Source of the DNA: Saccharibacillus qingshengii
GTDB taxonomy: Bacteria > Bacillota > Bacilli > Paenibacillales > Paenibacillaceae
Direction: 5' to 3'
Length of the DNA stretch: 64,000 nt
Assembly (NCBI RefSeq): GCF_013185195.1
Contig: NZ_JAAZWC010000020.1
Span: 1 to 64,000 of the forward strand
The notes under the pieces are model-generated. The model did no database searches. It saw only the letters and a program-made list of their open reading frames with translations, and was not told where the DNA came from. Below are positions 26,337 to 35,579 of this stretch, one piece after another. Within the stretch, counting starts at the first letter, position 1, and the number at the start of each line of letters is the position of its first letter. Position numbers and translations under genes: made by a program.

Positions 26337-27296
26337 ATGATGCACGAAAATGCAAAAGCCGTGTTGAACCCGGAAGCTCCGGCCAAACGCAAAGGAAAAC
26401 TTCTAAAGAAGATCGCGCGAAATTGGCAGCTCTACATTTTCATGGCCCCCGCGCTCTTGACCGTCATTATCTTCAACTACGTGCCGATGTACGGCATCCA
26501 GATCGCTTTCAAAAATTACATTCCCGCATTGGGCATGGCAGAGAGCAAATGGGTAGGCTTCGATCATTTCACCCGATTCTTCGAATCCTATTATTTCTGG
26601 GATTTGATGTGGAATACTCTCAGTATCAGCGTATATGGACTGCTGATCGGATTCCCGCTGCCGATCCTTCTGGCTTTGGCTTTCAATGAGCTGAAGACCG
26701 GACCGTTCAAAAAAACCGTTCAAACCGTTACATACGCGCCGCACTTTATCTCTATGGTCGTCATGGCCGGTATGATCATCACCTTCTTGACGCCGTCTAC
26801 AGGCATGATCATCAATCTGCTCGAAGCGGTAGGCATCACGCCGCCGAGCTTTCTGACCGATCCGCGCTGGTTCAAAACGGTCTATGTGCTGTCCGATGTC
26901 TGGCAGGCGACAGGTTGGGGCACGATCATCTATCTGGCGGCCCTGACCGCCGTGGATCCCGGGCTGCACGAAGCCGCCATTCTCGACGGAGCTTCGAGAA
27001 TGCAGCGGATCCGGCATATCAATTTCCCGGTCATCATTCCGACGATCACCATTCTGCTGATCTTGAATATGGGCGGTCTGCTCGGAGTCGGTTACGAGAA
27101 AATCCTGCTGCTGCAAAATCCGCTCAATATGGAAGCTTCCGACGTCATCGCGACTTCCGTATACCGGACGGGTCTGCTGGAAGCCCAGTACAGCTATTCC
27201 ACGGCGGTCGGATTGTTCAACTCGATCGTCAACGCGGTTCTGCTGATCGTCGTCAACCAGGTCGTACGGCGGACAAGCGAGAACAGTTTGTGGTAA
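26337..27296 (+). CDS. ABC sugar transporter permease, LplB type
   Basis: The protein has 319 residues from ATG 26337, behind CGAGGGAGTGA. It has six membrane segments of the MetI fold. The cytoplasmic EAA loop (LHEAAILDGASRMQRIRHINFP, near residue 205) docks the ATPase. The N-terminal WQLYIFMAPALLTVIIFNYVPMYGIQIAFK is typical of LplB-like permeases for oligosaccharides. It is the first gene of the operon, 37 bases before the second permease. No ATPase gene is present; such systems commonly share an MsmX-type ATPase encoded elsewhere. Confidence 0.92.
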   Translation: MMHENAKAVLNPEAPAKRKGKLLKKIARNWQLYIFMAPALLTVIIFNYVPMYGIQIAFKNYIPALGMAESKWVGFDHFTRFFESYYFWDLMWNTLSISVYGLLIGFPLPILLALAFNELKTGPFKKTVQTVTYAPHFISMVVMAGMIITFLTPSTGMIINLLEAVGITPPSFLTDPRWFKTVYVLSDVWQATGWGTIIYLAALTAVDPGLHEAAILDGASRMQRIRHINFPVIIPTITILLILNMGGLLGVGYEKILLLQNPLNMEASDVIATSVYRTGLLEAQYSYSTAVGLFNSIVNAVLLIVVNQVVRRTSENSLW

Positions 27297-27333
27297 TACG
27301 GGATTTCCGGCAGAAGAAAAGGAGGGATGCAGA

Positions 27334-28239
27334 ATGATCAGCTCGATCAAGGAAACCAGGCAGGATAAAATCTTTCTCGCTTTTGTTTATTTGCTGCTGA
27401 CGGTGGCGCTCGTTATCGTCGCTTATCCGCTCATCTACATTCTAAGCGCCTCGATCAGCAATCCGACGATTGTGGCTGCCGGCGAAATGTGGCTGCTGCC
27501 CAAAGACATTACGTTCGAAGGCTACCGGCGGGTCTTCCAGGACTCCAGCATCTGGAACGGTTATCTGAACACGGTTATCTATACCGTCGTCGGTACGCTG
27601 GTCAATCTGATCGTGACGCTGCCCGCCGCTTATGCGCTCAGCCGCAGAGATTTCGTCGGGCGCAATCTGTTCATGATTTTGTTCATCGTCACGATGTTCT
27701 TCGGCGGCGGACTGGTTCCGACTTATCTGGTCGTTCGGAATCTGGGCCTTGTCGACAGTATGTGGGCGCTGATTCTGCCGGGGGCAACCTCGGTCTGGAA
27801 CCTGATTGTCTGCCGCACCTTTTTCCAGTCTTCGATCCCGAGGGAACTTCAGGAAGCGGCGGAGATCGACGGATGCAGCAACTTCCGGTTGTACTTCCGG
27901 ATTATCCTGCCGCTGTCCACCGCGCTCATTGCCGTCATGGCTCTCTTTTTCGGCGTCGGACACTGGAACAATTACTTCTCCGCGATGATCTACCTGAATC
28001 AGCAGGAAAAATATCCGCTCCAGCTGGTGCTGCGCCAGATTCTCGTTCTGCAGGAAATGTCGGCACAGGCCGGTACGGTCGATGCCTCGATGGCGACTTC
28101 GCTCAATAACAAAGCCGAAGTCGCCGCGCTGGTCAAATACGCCGTCATTATTGTCGCGACCCTGCCGATTATTGCGGTCTATCCGTTCCTGCAGCGTTAT
28201 TTTGTGCAAGGTGTCATGATCGGTTCCGTCAAGGGATGA
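27334..28239 (+). CDS. ABC sugar transporter permease, YtcP/LplC type
   Basis: The protein has 301 residues, starting at ATG 27334 behind AAAAGGAGGG. Six membrane helices are seen. The EAA loop reads LQEAAEIDGCSNFRLYFRIILP near residue 175. The family-specific MFFGGGLVPTYLVVRNLGL, and the KYPLQLVLRQIL stretch in a periplasm-side loop, mark the YtcP/LplC group. It pairs with the LplB-like permease just upstream to form the membrane channel. Confidence 0.92.
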   Translation: MISSIKETRQDKIFLAFVYLLLTVALVIVAYPLIYILSASISNPTIVAAGEMWLLPKDITFEGYRRVFQDSSIWNGYLNTVIYTVVGTLVNLIVTLPAAYALSRRDFVGRNLFMILFIVTMFFGGGLVPTYLVVRNLGLVDSMWALILPGATSVWNLIVCRTFFQSSIPRELQEAAEIDGCSNFRLYFRIILPLSTALIAVMALFFGVGHWNNYFSAMIYLNQQEKYPLQLVLRQILVLQEMSAQAGTVDASMATSLNNKAEVAALVKYAVIIVATLPIIAVYPFLQRYFVQGVMIGSVKG

Positions 28240-28293
28240 TCTTGCCATAGAGTATGTCCGTAAGCCATTCAGAAAAAAGGGGAGGATTTGGAT

Positions 28294-29898
28294 ATGAAAA
28301 TGGGTCGTAAAAAAGGGGCAGCCGCGCTGTCCGGACTTCTGCTGGTGTCCATGCTTGCATCCGCGTGTCAATCCGGAGGATCGACGGAGCCGGCGGCGGA
28401 AACAGGGGCAAGCGTAAGCAAAGACGGTTTCCCGATTGTCGAAAAGCCGATTACGCTGAGCGTATTCGCGCCGAGCGCCGATATGGCGCCGTGGGAAACG
28501 ATGCCCGTTATTCAGGAAATGGAAAAAATGTCCAATATCAAGATCGAATTCCAAACCGCGCCGATCGACAGCTTCCCGACGAAGAAGAATCTGGTCTTCG
28601 CCAGCGGCGATCTGCCCGACATTCTGTACGCAGCGGACATTACGCCGGCCGAACAGGTCAGCTACGGCACGCAGGGTCAGCTTCTTCCGCTGGAAGACCT
28701 GATCGACAATTACGCGCCCAATCTCAAAAAGATCCTCGACGAGAATCCGAATGTGCGCAAGTCGGTCACCACGACGGACGGCCATATCTATGCGCTGCCG
28801 TTTATCGATACGACAGCGGTCTGGTACCGCGGTCCGATGTGGTACAACGGCGAATTCCTGGAAAAGCTCGGCGTGGAAGAACCAAAAACGACCGACGAGC
28901 TGTACACCTACCTGAAAAAAGTCAAAACGGAAGATCCGAACGGAAACGGAAAAGCCGACGAAATTCCGCTGACTTCGGTCAAGCTGGATGATCTGCGCAT
29001 GTACTTCCTCGGTTTCTGGGGCATGTACAACGAAGTGTATTACGCGGACAAAGAAGGCAAAGTCCACTACACGCCGCAGGAAGAAGGATACAAAAGCTAT
29101 CTGACGTTCCTGAACAAACTGTGGAACGAAGATCTGCTGGATCACGAGACGTTCTCGCAGACGGATGAACAGAAGAAAGCGAAAGGCGCAAAAGACCAAC
29201 TGGCGCTGTTCAGCGACTTCTATCCGTACTTCACGCTTGGCGGAACCGAAGAAACGATGCAGGATCCGATGATGACGCCGGTCAGCAGCGAAATCGCGGA
29301 TACGCCGGTCTACGGCAAGCACCCGGGCATGTCTTCCAACGGAACTTTCGCCATTACGGCGACCAATCCGAACCCGGAAGCCAGCATGCGCTGGATCGAT
29401 TATCAATACGGCTACGACGGAGCGACGCTCTGGACGCAGGGACCCCGCGGCAAGATGTGGGACTACGTCGACGAAGCGACACACGAGAAGAAATACCTCG
29501 ATGTGCCGGGCGGCGGCGACCGCGAAGAATTCCGGGCGACTTTGACTCCGAACTACGGAATCGTAACGCCGGGCGTCAACATTCCCGATCTGACCAACGG
29601 CCTGCGCAGCGAAGTCGAAGATTGGGTCGTCAAACAGAACGAAGAGAAACTGGTGCCGATCGCCAAGATTCCTTTCCCGAACGTGTATCTGACCAACGAC
29701 GCACAGACCGAAGTGTCCGCGCTGCTGTCGGATCTGAATACGTACGTGGAACAGATGGAAGCGAAATTCGTAACCGGACAGGAGCCGCTCAGCAACTGGG
29801 ACAGCTATGTGGCGCAGCTCAAAAAGATGGGCAGCGACCGCATCGTGGAAATTTATCAGGAAGCGTACGACCAATGGAACAGCGAGAACGCGCAGTAA
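28294..29898 (+). CDS. Extracellular solute-binding lipoprotein of the sugar ABC transporter
   Basis: The protein has 534 residues, starting at ATG 28294 behind AAGGGGAGG. The lipobox is LASAC (Cys25). The mature protein is a large family-1 binding protein of the LipO/YtcQ kind that feeds LplB/YtcP permeases: EKPITLSVFAPSADMAPWETMPV, KNLVFASGDLPDILY, TTDGHIYALPF. A DPNGNGKADEIPLT segment near residue 214 resembles a Ca2+-binding DxNxNGxxDE loop, which suggests calcium-stabilised binding. The size favours oligosaccharide or glycoconjugate ligands. A terminator follows, so its mRNA can be more abundant than that of the downstream enzymes. Confidence 0.92.
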   Translation: MKMGRKKGAAALSGLLLVSMLASACQSGGSTEPAAETGASVSKDGFPIVEKPITLSVFAPSADMAPWETMPVIQEMEKMSNIKIEFQTAPIDSFPTKKNLVFASGDLPDILYAADITPAEQVSYGTQGQLLPLEDLIDNYAPNLKKILDENPNVRKSVTTTDGHIYALPFIDTTAVWYRGPMWYNGEFLEKLGVEEPKTTDELYTYLKKVKTEDPNGNGKADEIPLTSVKLDDLRMYFLGFWGMYNEVYYADKEGKVHYTPQEEGYKSYLTFLNKLWNEDLLDHETFSQTDEQKKAKGAKDQLALFSDFYPYFTLGGTEETMQDPMMTPVSSEIADTPVYGKHPGMSSNGTFAITATNPNPEASMRWIDYQYGYDGATLWTQGPRGKMWDYVDEATHEKKYLDVPGGGDREEFRATLTPNYGIVTPGVNIPDLTNGLRSEVEDWVVKQNEEKLVPIAKIPFPNVYLTNDAQTEVSALLSDLNTYVEQMEAKFVTGQEPLSNWDSYVAQLKKMGSDRIVEIYQEAYDQWNSENAQ

Positions 29899-29946
29899 TC
29901 GGATAAACGGCGTCTCGCCCAGGCAGTAAGCAGCAGGGCGAAGGAC

Positions 29947-29979
29947 GAAGCGGTTTGAACCGCCTTCGTTTTTCGCCCT
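29947..29979 (+). terminator. Terminator between the binding protein and the GH29 gene
   Basis: GACGAAGCGGTT and AACCGCCTTCG pair with one bulge and are followed by TTTTT. Confidence 0.78.
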
Positions 29980-30026
29980 TTGTTATGGACAGGCAGACAA
30001 AGGGAAGATTCGAGAAGGAGGAGCCT

Positions 30027-31433
30027 ATGACGGAAGCGAAAATGGCGGAAGACACACAGCAGGCGGAACCGGTCGTCCATGAGGGTGTGCACAATTACAG
30101 CAGCGAAGACGAGTGGGTAAAACCCGAAGATCCGCTGCTGCTGGAACGCTTGGAATGGTTTAAAGACCAGAAGCTTGGCTTGATGATGCACTGGGGTCCT
30201 TATTCGCAGCTCGGGGTCGTCGAGTCCTGGGCGCTGAGCGACGGGGATGCCGATTGGGCGAGAGACTGTATCGATTGGGGCGTCGAAGGCGAAGAATTGA
30301 AACGGGAATATTTCGACCTCAACAAAACGTTCAATCCGATTCGCTTCCAGCCGGAACTGTGGGCCGATCTGGCTGCCGAAGGCGGATTCAAATACCTGAC
30401 GTTCACGACCAAACATCACGACGGGTTCTGCATGTGGGATACGCATACGACGGATTACCGCATTACCGGACCGGATACGCCGTTCCATCGGCACAAGTAT
30501 GCGGATATCTGCCGGAATCTGTTTGACGCTTTCCGCTCGCGGGGCCTTGCGATCTCGGCGTATTTCTCCAAAGCCGACTGGCATACGCCGGATTATTGGG
30601 CACCGGGGATGGAGCGGGGCGAGAAGATGTGGCGCGGCCCGTCGTACGACCCTGCGGCGTATCCGTGGCTGTGGGAAAAGTTCGTCACGTTTACGCATGA
30701 GCAGATTACCGAACTGATGACCCGGTACGGCCGGATCGATATGCTGTGGCTGGATGCCGGTTGGGTGAACGAACACAGCGGACAGGATATTCGGCTGGGC
30801 GAACTGGTCGACAAGATCCGCAGGGAACATCAGCCGTGGCTGCTCAGCGCCGACCGGACCGTGGGCGGGGCGTACGAGAATCTGATCACGCCGGAACAGA
30901 CGCTGCCGGAGCGGCCGCTAAACGTGCCGTGGGAGAGCTGTATCACGATGGGCACTTCTTTTTCCTTCAATTATGAAGACCGGTACAAAAGCGTGCGGGA
31001 GCTGGTGCATCTGCTGGTCGAGATCGTAGCCAAAGGCGGGAACCTGGCGCTCAACGTCGGTCCGCAGCCGGACGGCCGTCTGCCGGCCGCGGCGATTCAA
31101 GGCATGAAAGGACTTGGCGCTTGGCTTCGTATCCATGGCGAAGCGATCTACGGCACCCGAATCTGCGAACCTTACGCATCGGCGGACAAAAAGATCCAGT
31201 TTACGCGCAAAGGAGATACGGTCTATGCGATTCGGCTGTACGCGGAAGGCGAAGCGGTAGAAGCGGAACTTGAGCTTCCGGTCAGCGGCGATTTCCGGGG
31301 GGCCGCTCTGCTGGGAACCGAAGGCGAACTGGCGCTGCGCCGGACCGAATCGGGCTTAAGCGTAACGCTGCCGGATTCGGTGCGCGAAGGCGAGACGCCG
31401 ATCGCGCTCGTCATCCGGTTAAGCGAGTCGTGA
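30027..31433 (+). CDS. GH29 alpha-L-fucosidase, cytoplasmic
   Basis: The protein has 468 residues, starting at ATG 30027 behind GAAGGAGGAG. GH29 landmarks are in order: FKDQKLGLMMHWGPYSQLG near residue 45, LTFTTKHHDGFCMWDT near 125, and the nucleophile Asp in YGRIDMLWLDAGWV near 245. A short C-terminal beta-sandwich begins near 380. The enzyme retains configuration and removes alpha-linked fucose. There is no signal peptide or membrane segment, so the substrate must be imported, presumably by the transporter just upstream. Lack of an extra CBM suits small oligosaccharides or glycopeptides. Linkage preference cannot be read. Confidence 0.9.
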   Translation: MTEAKMAEDTQQAEPVVHEGVHNYSSEDEWVKPEDPLLLERLEWFKDQKLGLMMHWGPYSQLGVVESWALSDGDADWARDCIDWGVEGEELKREYFDLNKTFNPIRFQPELWADLAAEGGFKYLTFTTKHHDGFCMWDTHTTDYRITGPDTPFHRHKYADICRNLFDAFRSRGLAISAYFSKADWHTPDYWAPGMERGEKMWRGPSYDPAAYPWLWEKFVTFTHEQITELMTRYGRIDMLWLDAGWVNEHSGQDIRLGELVDKIRREHQPWLLSADRTVGGAYENLITPEQTLPERPLNVPWESCITMGTSFSFNYEDRYKSVRELVHLLVEIVAKGGNLALNVGPQPDGRLPAAAIQGMKGLGAWLRIHGEAIYGTRICEPYASADKKIQFTRKGDTVYAIRLYAEGEAVEAELELPVSGDFRGAALLGTEGELALRRTESGLSVTLPDSVREGETPIALVIRLSES

Positions 31434-31465
31434 GCGAGGAAGCGTGCAGGCTTTGACAATTGCAC

Positions 31466-31506
31466 AGCGGCGGGCAGCACCGGAAGCGGGAGCGCCGCCG
31501 CTTTTT
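31466..31506 (+). terminator. Terminator between the GH29 and CBM9-like genes
   Basis: AGCGGCGGGC pairs with GCGCCGCCGCT and is followed by TTTTT. Confidence 0.72.
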
Positions 31507-31546
31507 GCGCAGGCAAGAACGGAACGGAATCGGAGGAGGAAAACAG

Positions 31547-32593
31547 ATGAATCTGGGCGGAATACCGGAACCGGCGATCCCGTTTGCGCCGCGTTCCTAC
31601 GTATGCGGACGGGCTCCGGGCAAGCTTGAATTGGACGGGAGGCTGGACAAGCCGTTCTGGGCGAATGCGCCCTGGACGGACAGCTTCGTCGATATCGAAG
31701 GCGATGTCAAACCCCGGCCGGGTAAATTGACGCGGGCGAAGATGCTGTGGGACGACGAGTATTTCTATATCGGGGCGCAGCTTGAAGAAGACGAGATCTG
31801 GGCGACGCTTACCGAGCGCGAATCCGTTATTTTTTACGACAACGACTTCGAAATTTTTATCGACCCGGACGGAGACAGCCACCAGTATTACGAATTCGAG
31901 ATCAATGCGCTGAATACGGTCTGGGATCTGATGCTGGTTACCCCTTACCGGGACGGCGGTCCTCCTATTAACGGTTGGGATATCCGCGGACTGAAGACGG
32001 CGGTACATATCGACGGCACGCTGAACGATCCGGCCGCGGACAACCGAAGCTGGAGCGTGGAAGTCGCGATGCCGTGGAAGATCTTGCGCGAATGTGCCGA
32101 AGGCCAGAAACCGCCGGAAGCCGGGCAGTACTGGCGCGTCAATTTTTCCCGCGTGCAGTGGCAGGTGGACAAGGAGAACGGCGAATACCGCAAACGGATC
32201 AATCCGCAGACCGATCGTCCTTATCCGGAAGACAACGGGGTCTGGTCGCCGCAGGGCGTCGTCAATATGCACTATCCGGAGATGTGGGGATTTGTACATT
32301 TTTCCGGAGAAGGCGAGGCGGAGAGGTTCGAGCTGCCGGCGGACGAAGCGGTCAAATGGAAGCTGAGACGATTGTATTACCGCCAGCGCAATCTGTACGA
32401 GCGGTCGGGAAGTTTCGCGTCCGAGCTGACTCCGCTGCTGGAAGACGGCGTTGCGGACGGGGAACTGTCGGCTCTGGGCGCAGCGGGACTGTTGATCGAG
32501 ACGACGACGCATTCGTTCCGTATGCGTCTGCCCTCGGCGGACGGCAGCGGGGCATACTGGATACGCGAAGACGGAAAATTGTGGAAGGAGTGA
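31547..32593 (+). CDS. CBM9-like carbohydrate-binding family protein, cytoplasmic
   Basis: The protein has 348 residues from ATG 31547, behind CGGAGGAGGA. A CBM9-type beta-sandwich occupies about residues 25-245. Its hallmarks are LDGRLDKPFWANAPWTDSF, AKMLWDDEYFYIGAQLEE, YDNDFEIFIDPDGDSHQYYEFEIN and WSVEVAMPWKIL. The aspartates of the DNDFEIFIDPDGD region are likely Ca2+ and sugar contacts. The remaining 100 residues hold no catalytic signature I know. There is no signal peptide. It lies between the fucosidase and the transglutaminase-fold gene, whose start is six bases past this stop. A role in presenting or sensing intracellular glycans is an inference. Confidence 0.82.
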   Translation: MNLGGIPEPAIPFAPRSYVCGRAPGKLELDGRLDKPFWANAPWTDSFVDIEGDVKPRPGKLTRAKMLWDDEYFYIGAQLEEDEIWATLTERESVIFYDNDFEIFIDPDGDSHQYYEFEINALNTVWDLMLVTPYRDGGPPINGWDIRGLKTAVHIDGTLNDPAADNRSWSVEVAMPWKILRECAEGQKPPEAGQYWRVNFSRVQWQVDKENGEYRKRINPQTDRPYPEDNGVWSPQGVVNMHYPEMWGFVHFSGEGEAERFELPADEAVKWKLRRLYYRQRNLYERSGSFASELTPLLEDGVADGELSALGAAGLLIETTTHSFRMRLPSADGSGAYWIREDGKLWKE

Positions 32594-32599
32594 GCGGAT

Positions 32600-35539
32600 A
32601 TGCAAACGGACGAGAGCAGGGCTGAACGGGGGCCTGGACAAGAATATGAACAAGAACATGAACAAGAGGCGAACGGCTTGATCCGAGAATCGGAAAAGCC
32701 GTCCTATCCGTTTTCGCTGGACCCGGCGCGCATGCAGGCGATCTCGGCCGCGTTCGAAGCGCAGAGAACGCTTGCAGCCGCGCGGGAAAAAGAATGCTTT
32801 GGCGTATTCGCCGGGCCGCTGAGCGAAGAAGAACGGCTGGCGCTGGAATTTCTCTATGCGCATATGCCGATCAACGATCTGGCGGATTACGACGGCGAAC
32901 TGTTCCTGACCCATGTCCGGCAGGCGCTGCGGATGCGCGAAGAGATGCCTTGGGGAGCTTCGGTGCCGGATGATCTGTTTCTGCATTATGTACTGCCGCC
33001 CCGGATCAATAACGAACGTATCGAAGATTATCGGGACAAGATCGCCGGGGAGCTGCGGGATCGGGTACGGGGGTTGTCGATGTCCGATGCCGTGCTGGAG
33101 ACCAATTACTGGTGTTACGAAAAAGCGACCTACACCGGCAGCGATGCCCGCACGATCTCACCGCTCGGCATGATCCGCAGCGCAAAAGGACGCTGCGGCG
33201 AAGAATCGACGCTTGCCACAGCCGCGCTGCGCAGTATCGGCATTCCGGCACGGCAGTGCTACACGCCGCGCTGGGCACATGTGGACGACAACCATGCCTG
33301 GGTCGAAGCCTGGGCGGACGGAGCGTGGCATTTTATCGGCGCCTGCGAGCCGGAACCTGCGCTCGACCGGGGCTGGTTCGACGGCCCGGCGCGCCGGGCC
33401 ATGCTGGTTCATACGAGAGTACCGGCAGGCTATGCCGGAACGGAACCGGTCACGCACGGCGACGGCGTGCACACCGAGATCAATCTGCTGGCGAATTATG
33501 CGCCGGTACGGACGCTTGAAGTTCGCGTAACGGACGAAGCCGGCCGCCCGGCCGCGGGAGCCGATGTCCAGTTTCAGCTGTACAATTATGCCGAGCTTCA
33601 TCCGATGGCTTCGATGCGTACGGACAAAGCGGGCAGGGTCCGCTTCGTGACCGGCTATGGGGATCTGGTCGTGCGCGCGGTGCAGGGCGAAATCTGGAGC
33701 GAGACGATCGTGTACGGAAGCCGTGCGATCCAGCCGGCAAACGGCTTGGATCTGCTGGGGAAAGAAGCGGCCGTAGAGGAAGTGGAACTCACCCTGTCGC
33801 AAAGCGGACAGCCTTCGGACCGCGTCGATTTTGAACTGACACCGCCGCCGGAGCGGGCCGGCGCGGCCGAAGAGCCGCTGCCGGAAGAGAAGCTTGCCCG
33901 GCACCGGAGCCGGACGGCCGAAGGCGAGCGGATTCGCGCCGCTTTCGAAGCGGGCTTTGCCGGCGAAGCAGAATCCGCGGTTCTGGCCGATCGGCTCGGA
34001 TTGGACGCGGCGCGCGTCTTCAAGGTACTGGGCGATGCACGGGGCAATGCCGGGGAGATCGAGACGTTTCTGGAAGAGCACACGCCGCGACTCGGCGAGT
34101 GGCCGCTGCGGCTGCTGGAGAGCCTGACGTCCAAAGATCTGATCGATACCGAGCGCGCGACGCTTGACGATCATCTGCTCGGCGGGCTTGAAGCCGCCAA
34201 AGAAATCGGCATGGAAACGGGGATCCAAAACGGAACCCAAACGTCGGTTGCAGGGGAAGGCAGCGATGCAATCGACGATCGCTTCCTTTCCTACGTACTG
34301 GGTCCCCGCGTACGCTGGGAGAAGCTGGCGCCTTACCGCGCGCAGCTGCGCAGCGAGTTCGCGGCCGAAGACCTCACGGCTTACCGCGCGGATCCGCAGC
34401 GCCTGGCAGGAAAGGTCGCTTCGGACTGGACTGTTCTGCCCGATCGCACACCCGTGCCGGGCAAAGCTTCGCCGACCGGCACGTTTGCTTTGAAGAGCGG
34501 CGACCGCGAGTCGGTCGAAATCATGCTGGTCGCGCTCTGCCGCAGCTTGGGCATTCTGGCGCGTCTGCATCCGGCGGCGCTGCATCCGCAGGCCTGGGTG
34601 GAATCGGGTTGGATCGATCTGGAACGTCCGACCGAAGCCGGTTCCGGAATCAAGACCGCGCCCGAATCAAAGGACGGCATGGATTCCGGGGCGGTTGCAA
34701 CGGGAAGCGGCGCGCCGGCCTATGGCACGCTGCGCCTGCGCAGGCCCGAACCGGCCGCCGCGCCGCATGAGCGTTCCACGCCGGCCGTCGAAGCTTCCTA
34801 CCGCGAGAACTTTACGCTCGCCCGGTTGGAACAAGGATTCTATACGACGCTGAATTATCCGTTTCGGCGCCAGGATGTCTATGAGTCTCCGTTCGAGCTG
34901 GAAGCCGGCGATTACCGGATGACGACCGGAATCCGGCTGCAAAACGGCCGCGTGCTGGGCCGCCTGTACTATTTCACAATTCAACCGGGCCGCGAGACGG
35001 TGCTTGAACCGGTATTCCGCGAGCCGGAAGAATCGGTTCCGGTGCTGGCGGCGGCAGAAGGCGATTCGCGCCTGAGGCTGCCGGGCGGTGCCGAGCGCAC
35101 GCTCGCCGAACTGTCCGGAAGCGGCGGAGCACTGGTCGCCTGGATCGATTACCGCCTTGAACCGACGCGGCATCTGCTGCGCGAAGCCGGCGAGCTCAAG
35201 GAGACGCTCGAAGAGCAGAACGTGCCGCTGGTCTTTATCGTTCACGCCGGTATTGCCGGAAGCGAGGCAGCCGTATCCGATCTGCGGTCGGGTCCGGTCA
35301 ACGTTCCCGAAGAGATTCGTTCGTTCGTGCCGAAGCCGCTGCCGTCCGGCGCAATCTTTGCTTACGACCGCTCCGGCGAAGCGTTTGCGGCGATGAACGC
35401 GAACTGTCCGCCGCCGGGCACGGAATACCCGCATTTGTTCGTACTCGATCCTGATCTGAATATCCGCTACGCGGAATCCGGCTACAAGCCGGGCAGCTGC
35501 GCCGAAGCTCTGCAGATTCTGCGCACCGTGCGCGGCTGA
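32600..35539 (+). CDS. Large transglutaminase-fold protein with degenerate second copy and thioredoxin-like tail
   Basis: The protein has 979 residues; ATG 32600 lies behind GGAAGGAGTGA. After a Glu-rich leader, residues about 60-270 form a transglutaminase/papain-like domain. It has Cys199 in SAKGRCGEES, His232 in DNHAWVEAW and an acidic residue near 250 (GACEPE) as a plausible triad. Next comes an Ig-like region (LEVRVTDEAGRPAAGADVQFQLYN, about 305-400). A second region (about 560-690) repeats the layout of the first: FLSYVLGPRVRWEKL mirrors FLHYVLPPRINNERI, and ALCRSLGILARLHP mirrors ALRSIGIPARQCY. The Cys position is lost in the second copy. The last 130 residues look like a TlpA/peroxiredoxin-type fold (LFVLDPDLNIRYAESGYKPG) with no CXXC. 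There is no signal peptide. The function is unknown; protease, amidase or peptide N-glycanase-like activity are options. Confidence 0.78.
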   Translation: MQTDESRAERGPGQEYEQEHEQEANGLIRESEKPSYPFSLDPARMQAISAAFEAQRTLAAAREKECFGVFAGPLSEEERLALEFLYAHMPINDLADYDGELFLTHVRQALRMREEMPWGASVPDDLFLHYVLPPRINNERIEDYRDKIAGELRDRVRGLSMSDAVLETNYWCYEKATYTGSDARTISPLGMIRSAKGRCGEESTLATAALRSIGIPARQCYTPRWAHVDDNHAWVEAWADGAWHFIGACEPEPALDRGWFDGPARRAMLVHTRVPAGYAGTEPVTHGDGVHTEINLLANYAPVRTLEVRVTDEAGRPAAGADVQFQLYNYAELHPMASMRTDKAGRVRFVTGYGDLVVRAVQGEIWSETIVYGSRAIQPANGLDLLGKEAAVEEVELTLSQSGQPSDRVDFELTPPPERAGAAEEPLPEEKLARHRSRTAEGERIRAAFEAGFAGEAESAVLADRLGLDAARVFKVLGDARGNAGEIETFLEEHTPRLGEWPLRLLESLTSKDLIDTERATLDDHLLGGLEAAKEIGMETGIQNGTQTSVAGEGSDAIDDRFLSYVLGPRVRWEKLAPYRAQLRSEFAAEDLTAYRADPQRLAGKVASDWTVLPDRTPVPGKASPTGTFALKSGDRESVEIMLVALCRSLGILARLHPAALHPQAWVESGWIDLERPTEAGSGIKTAPESKDGMDSGAVATGSGAPAYGTLRLRRPEPAAAPHERSTPAVEASYRENFTLARLEQGFYTTLNYPFRRQDVYESPFELEAGDYRMTTGIRLQNGRVLGRLYYFTIQPGRETVLEPVFREPEESVPVLAAAEGDSRLRLPGGAERTLAELSGSGGALVAWIDYRLEPTRHLLREAGELKETLEEQNVPLVFIVHAGIAGSEAAVSDLRSGPVNVPEEIRSFVPKPLPSGAIFAYDRSGEAFAAMNANCPPPGTEYPHLFVLDPDLNIRYAESGYKPGSCAEALQILRTVRG

Positions 35540-35579
35540 ACAACCCGCATCTACATCCCACAAGAAAAGAGGAACCGAC

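Noticed and set aside
27442-29874. Very long minus-strand reading frame (810 codons) opposite the transporter genes
   Set aside because: The plus strand holds clear permease and binding-protein genes; the antisense frame has no ribosome site, no family motif and an Arg/Val/Phe-rich composition typical of a shadow frame.
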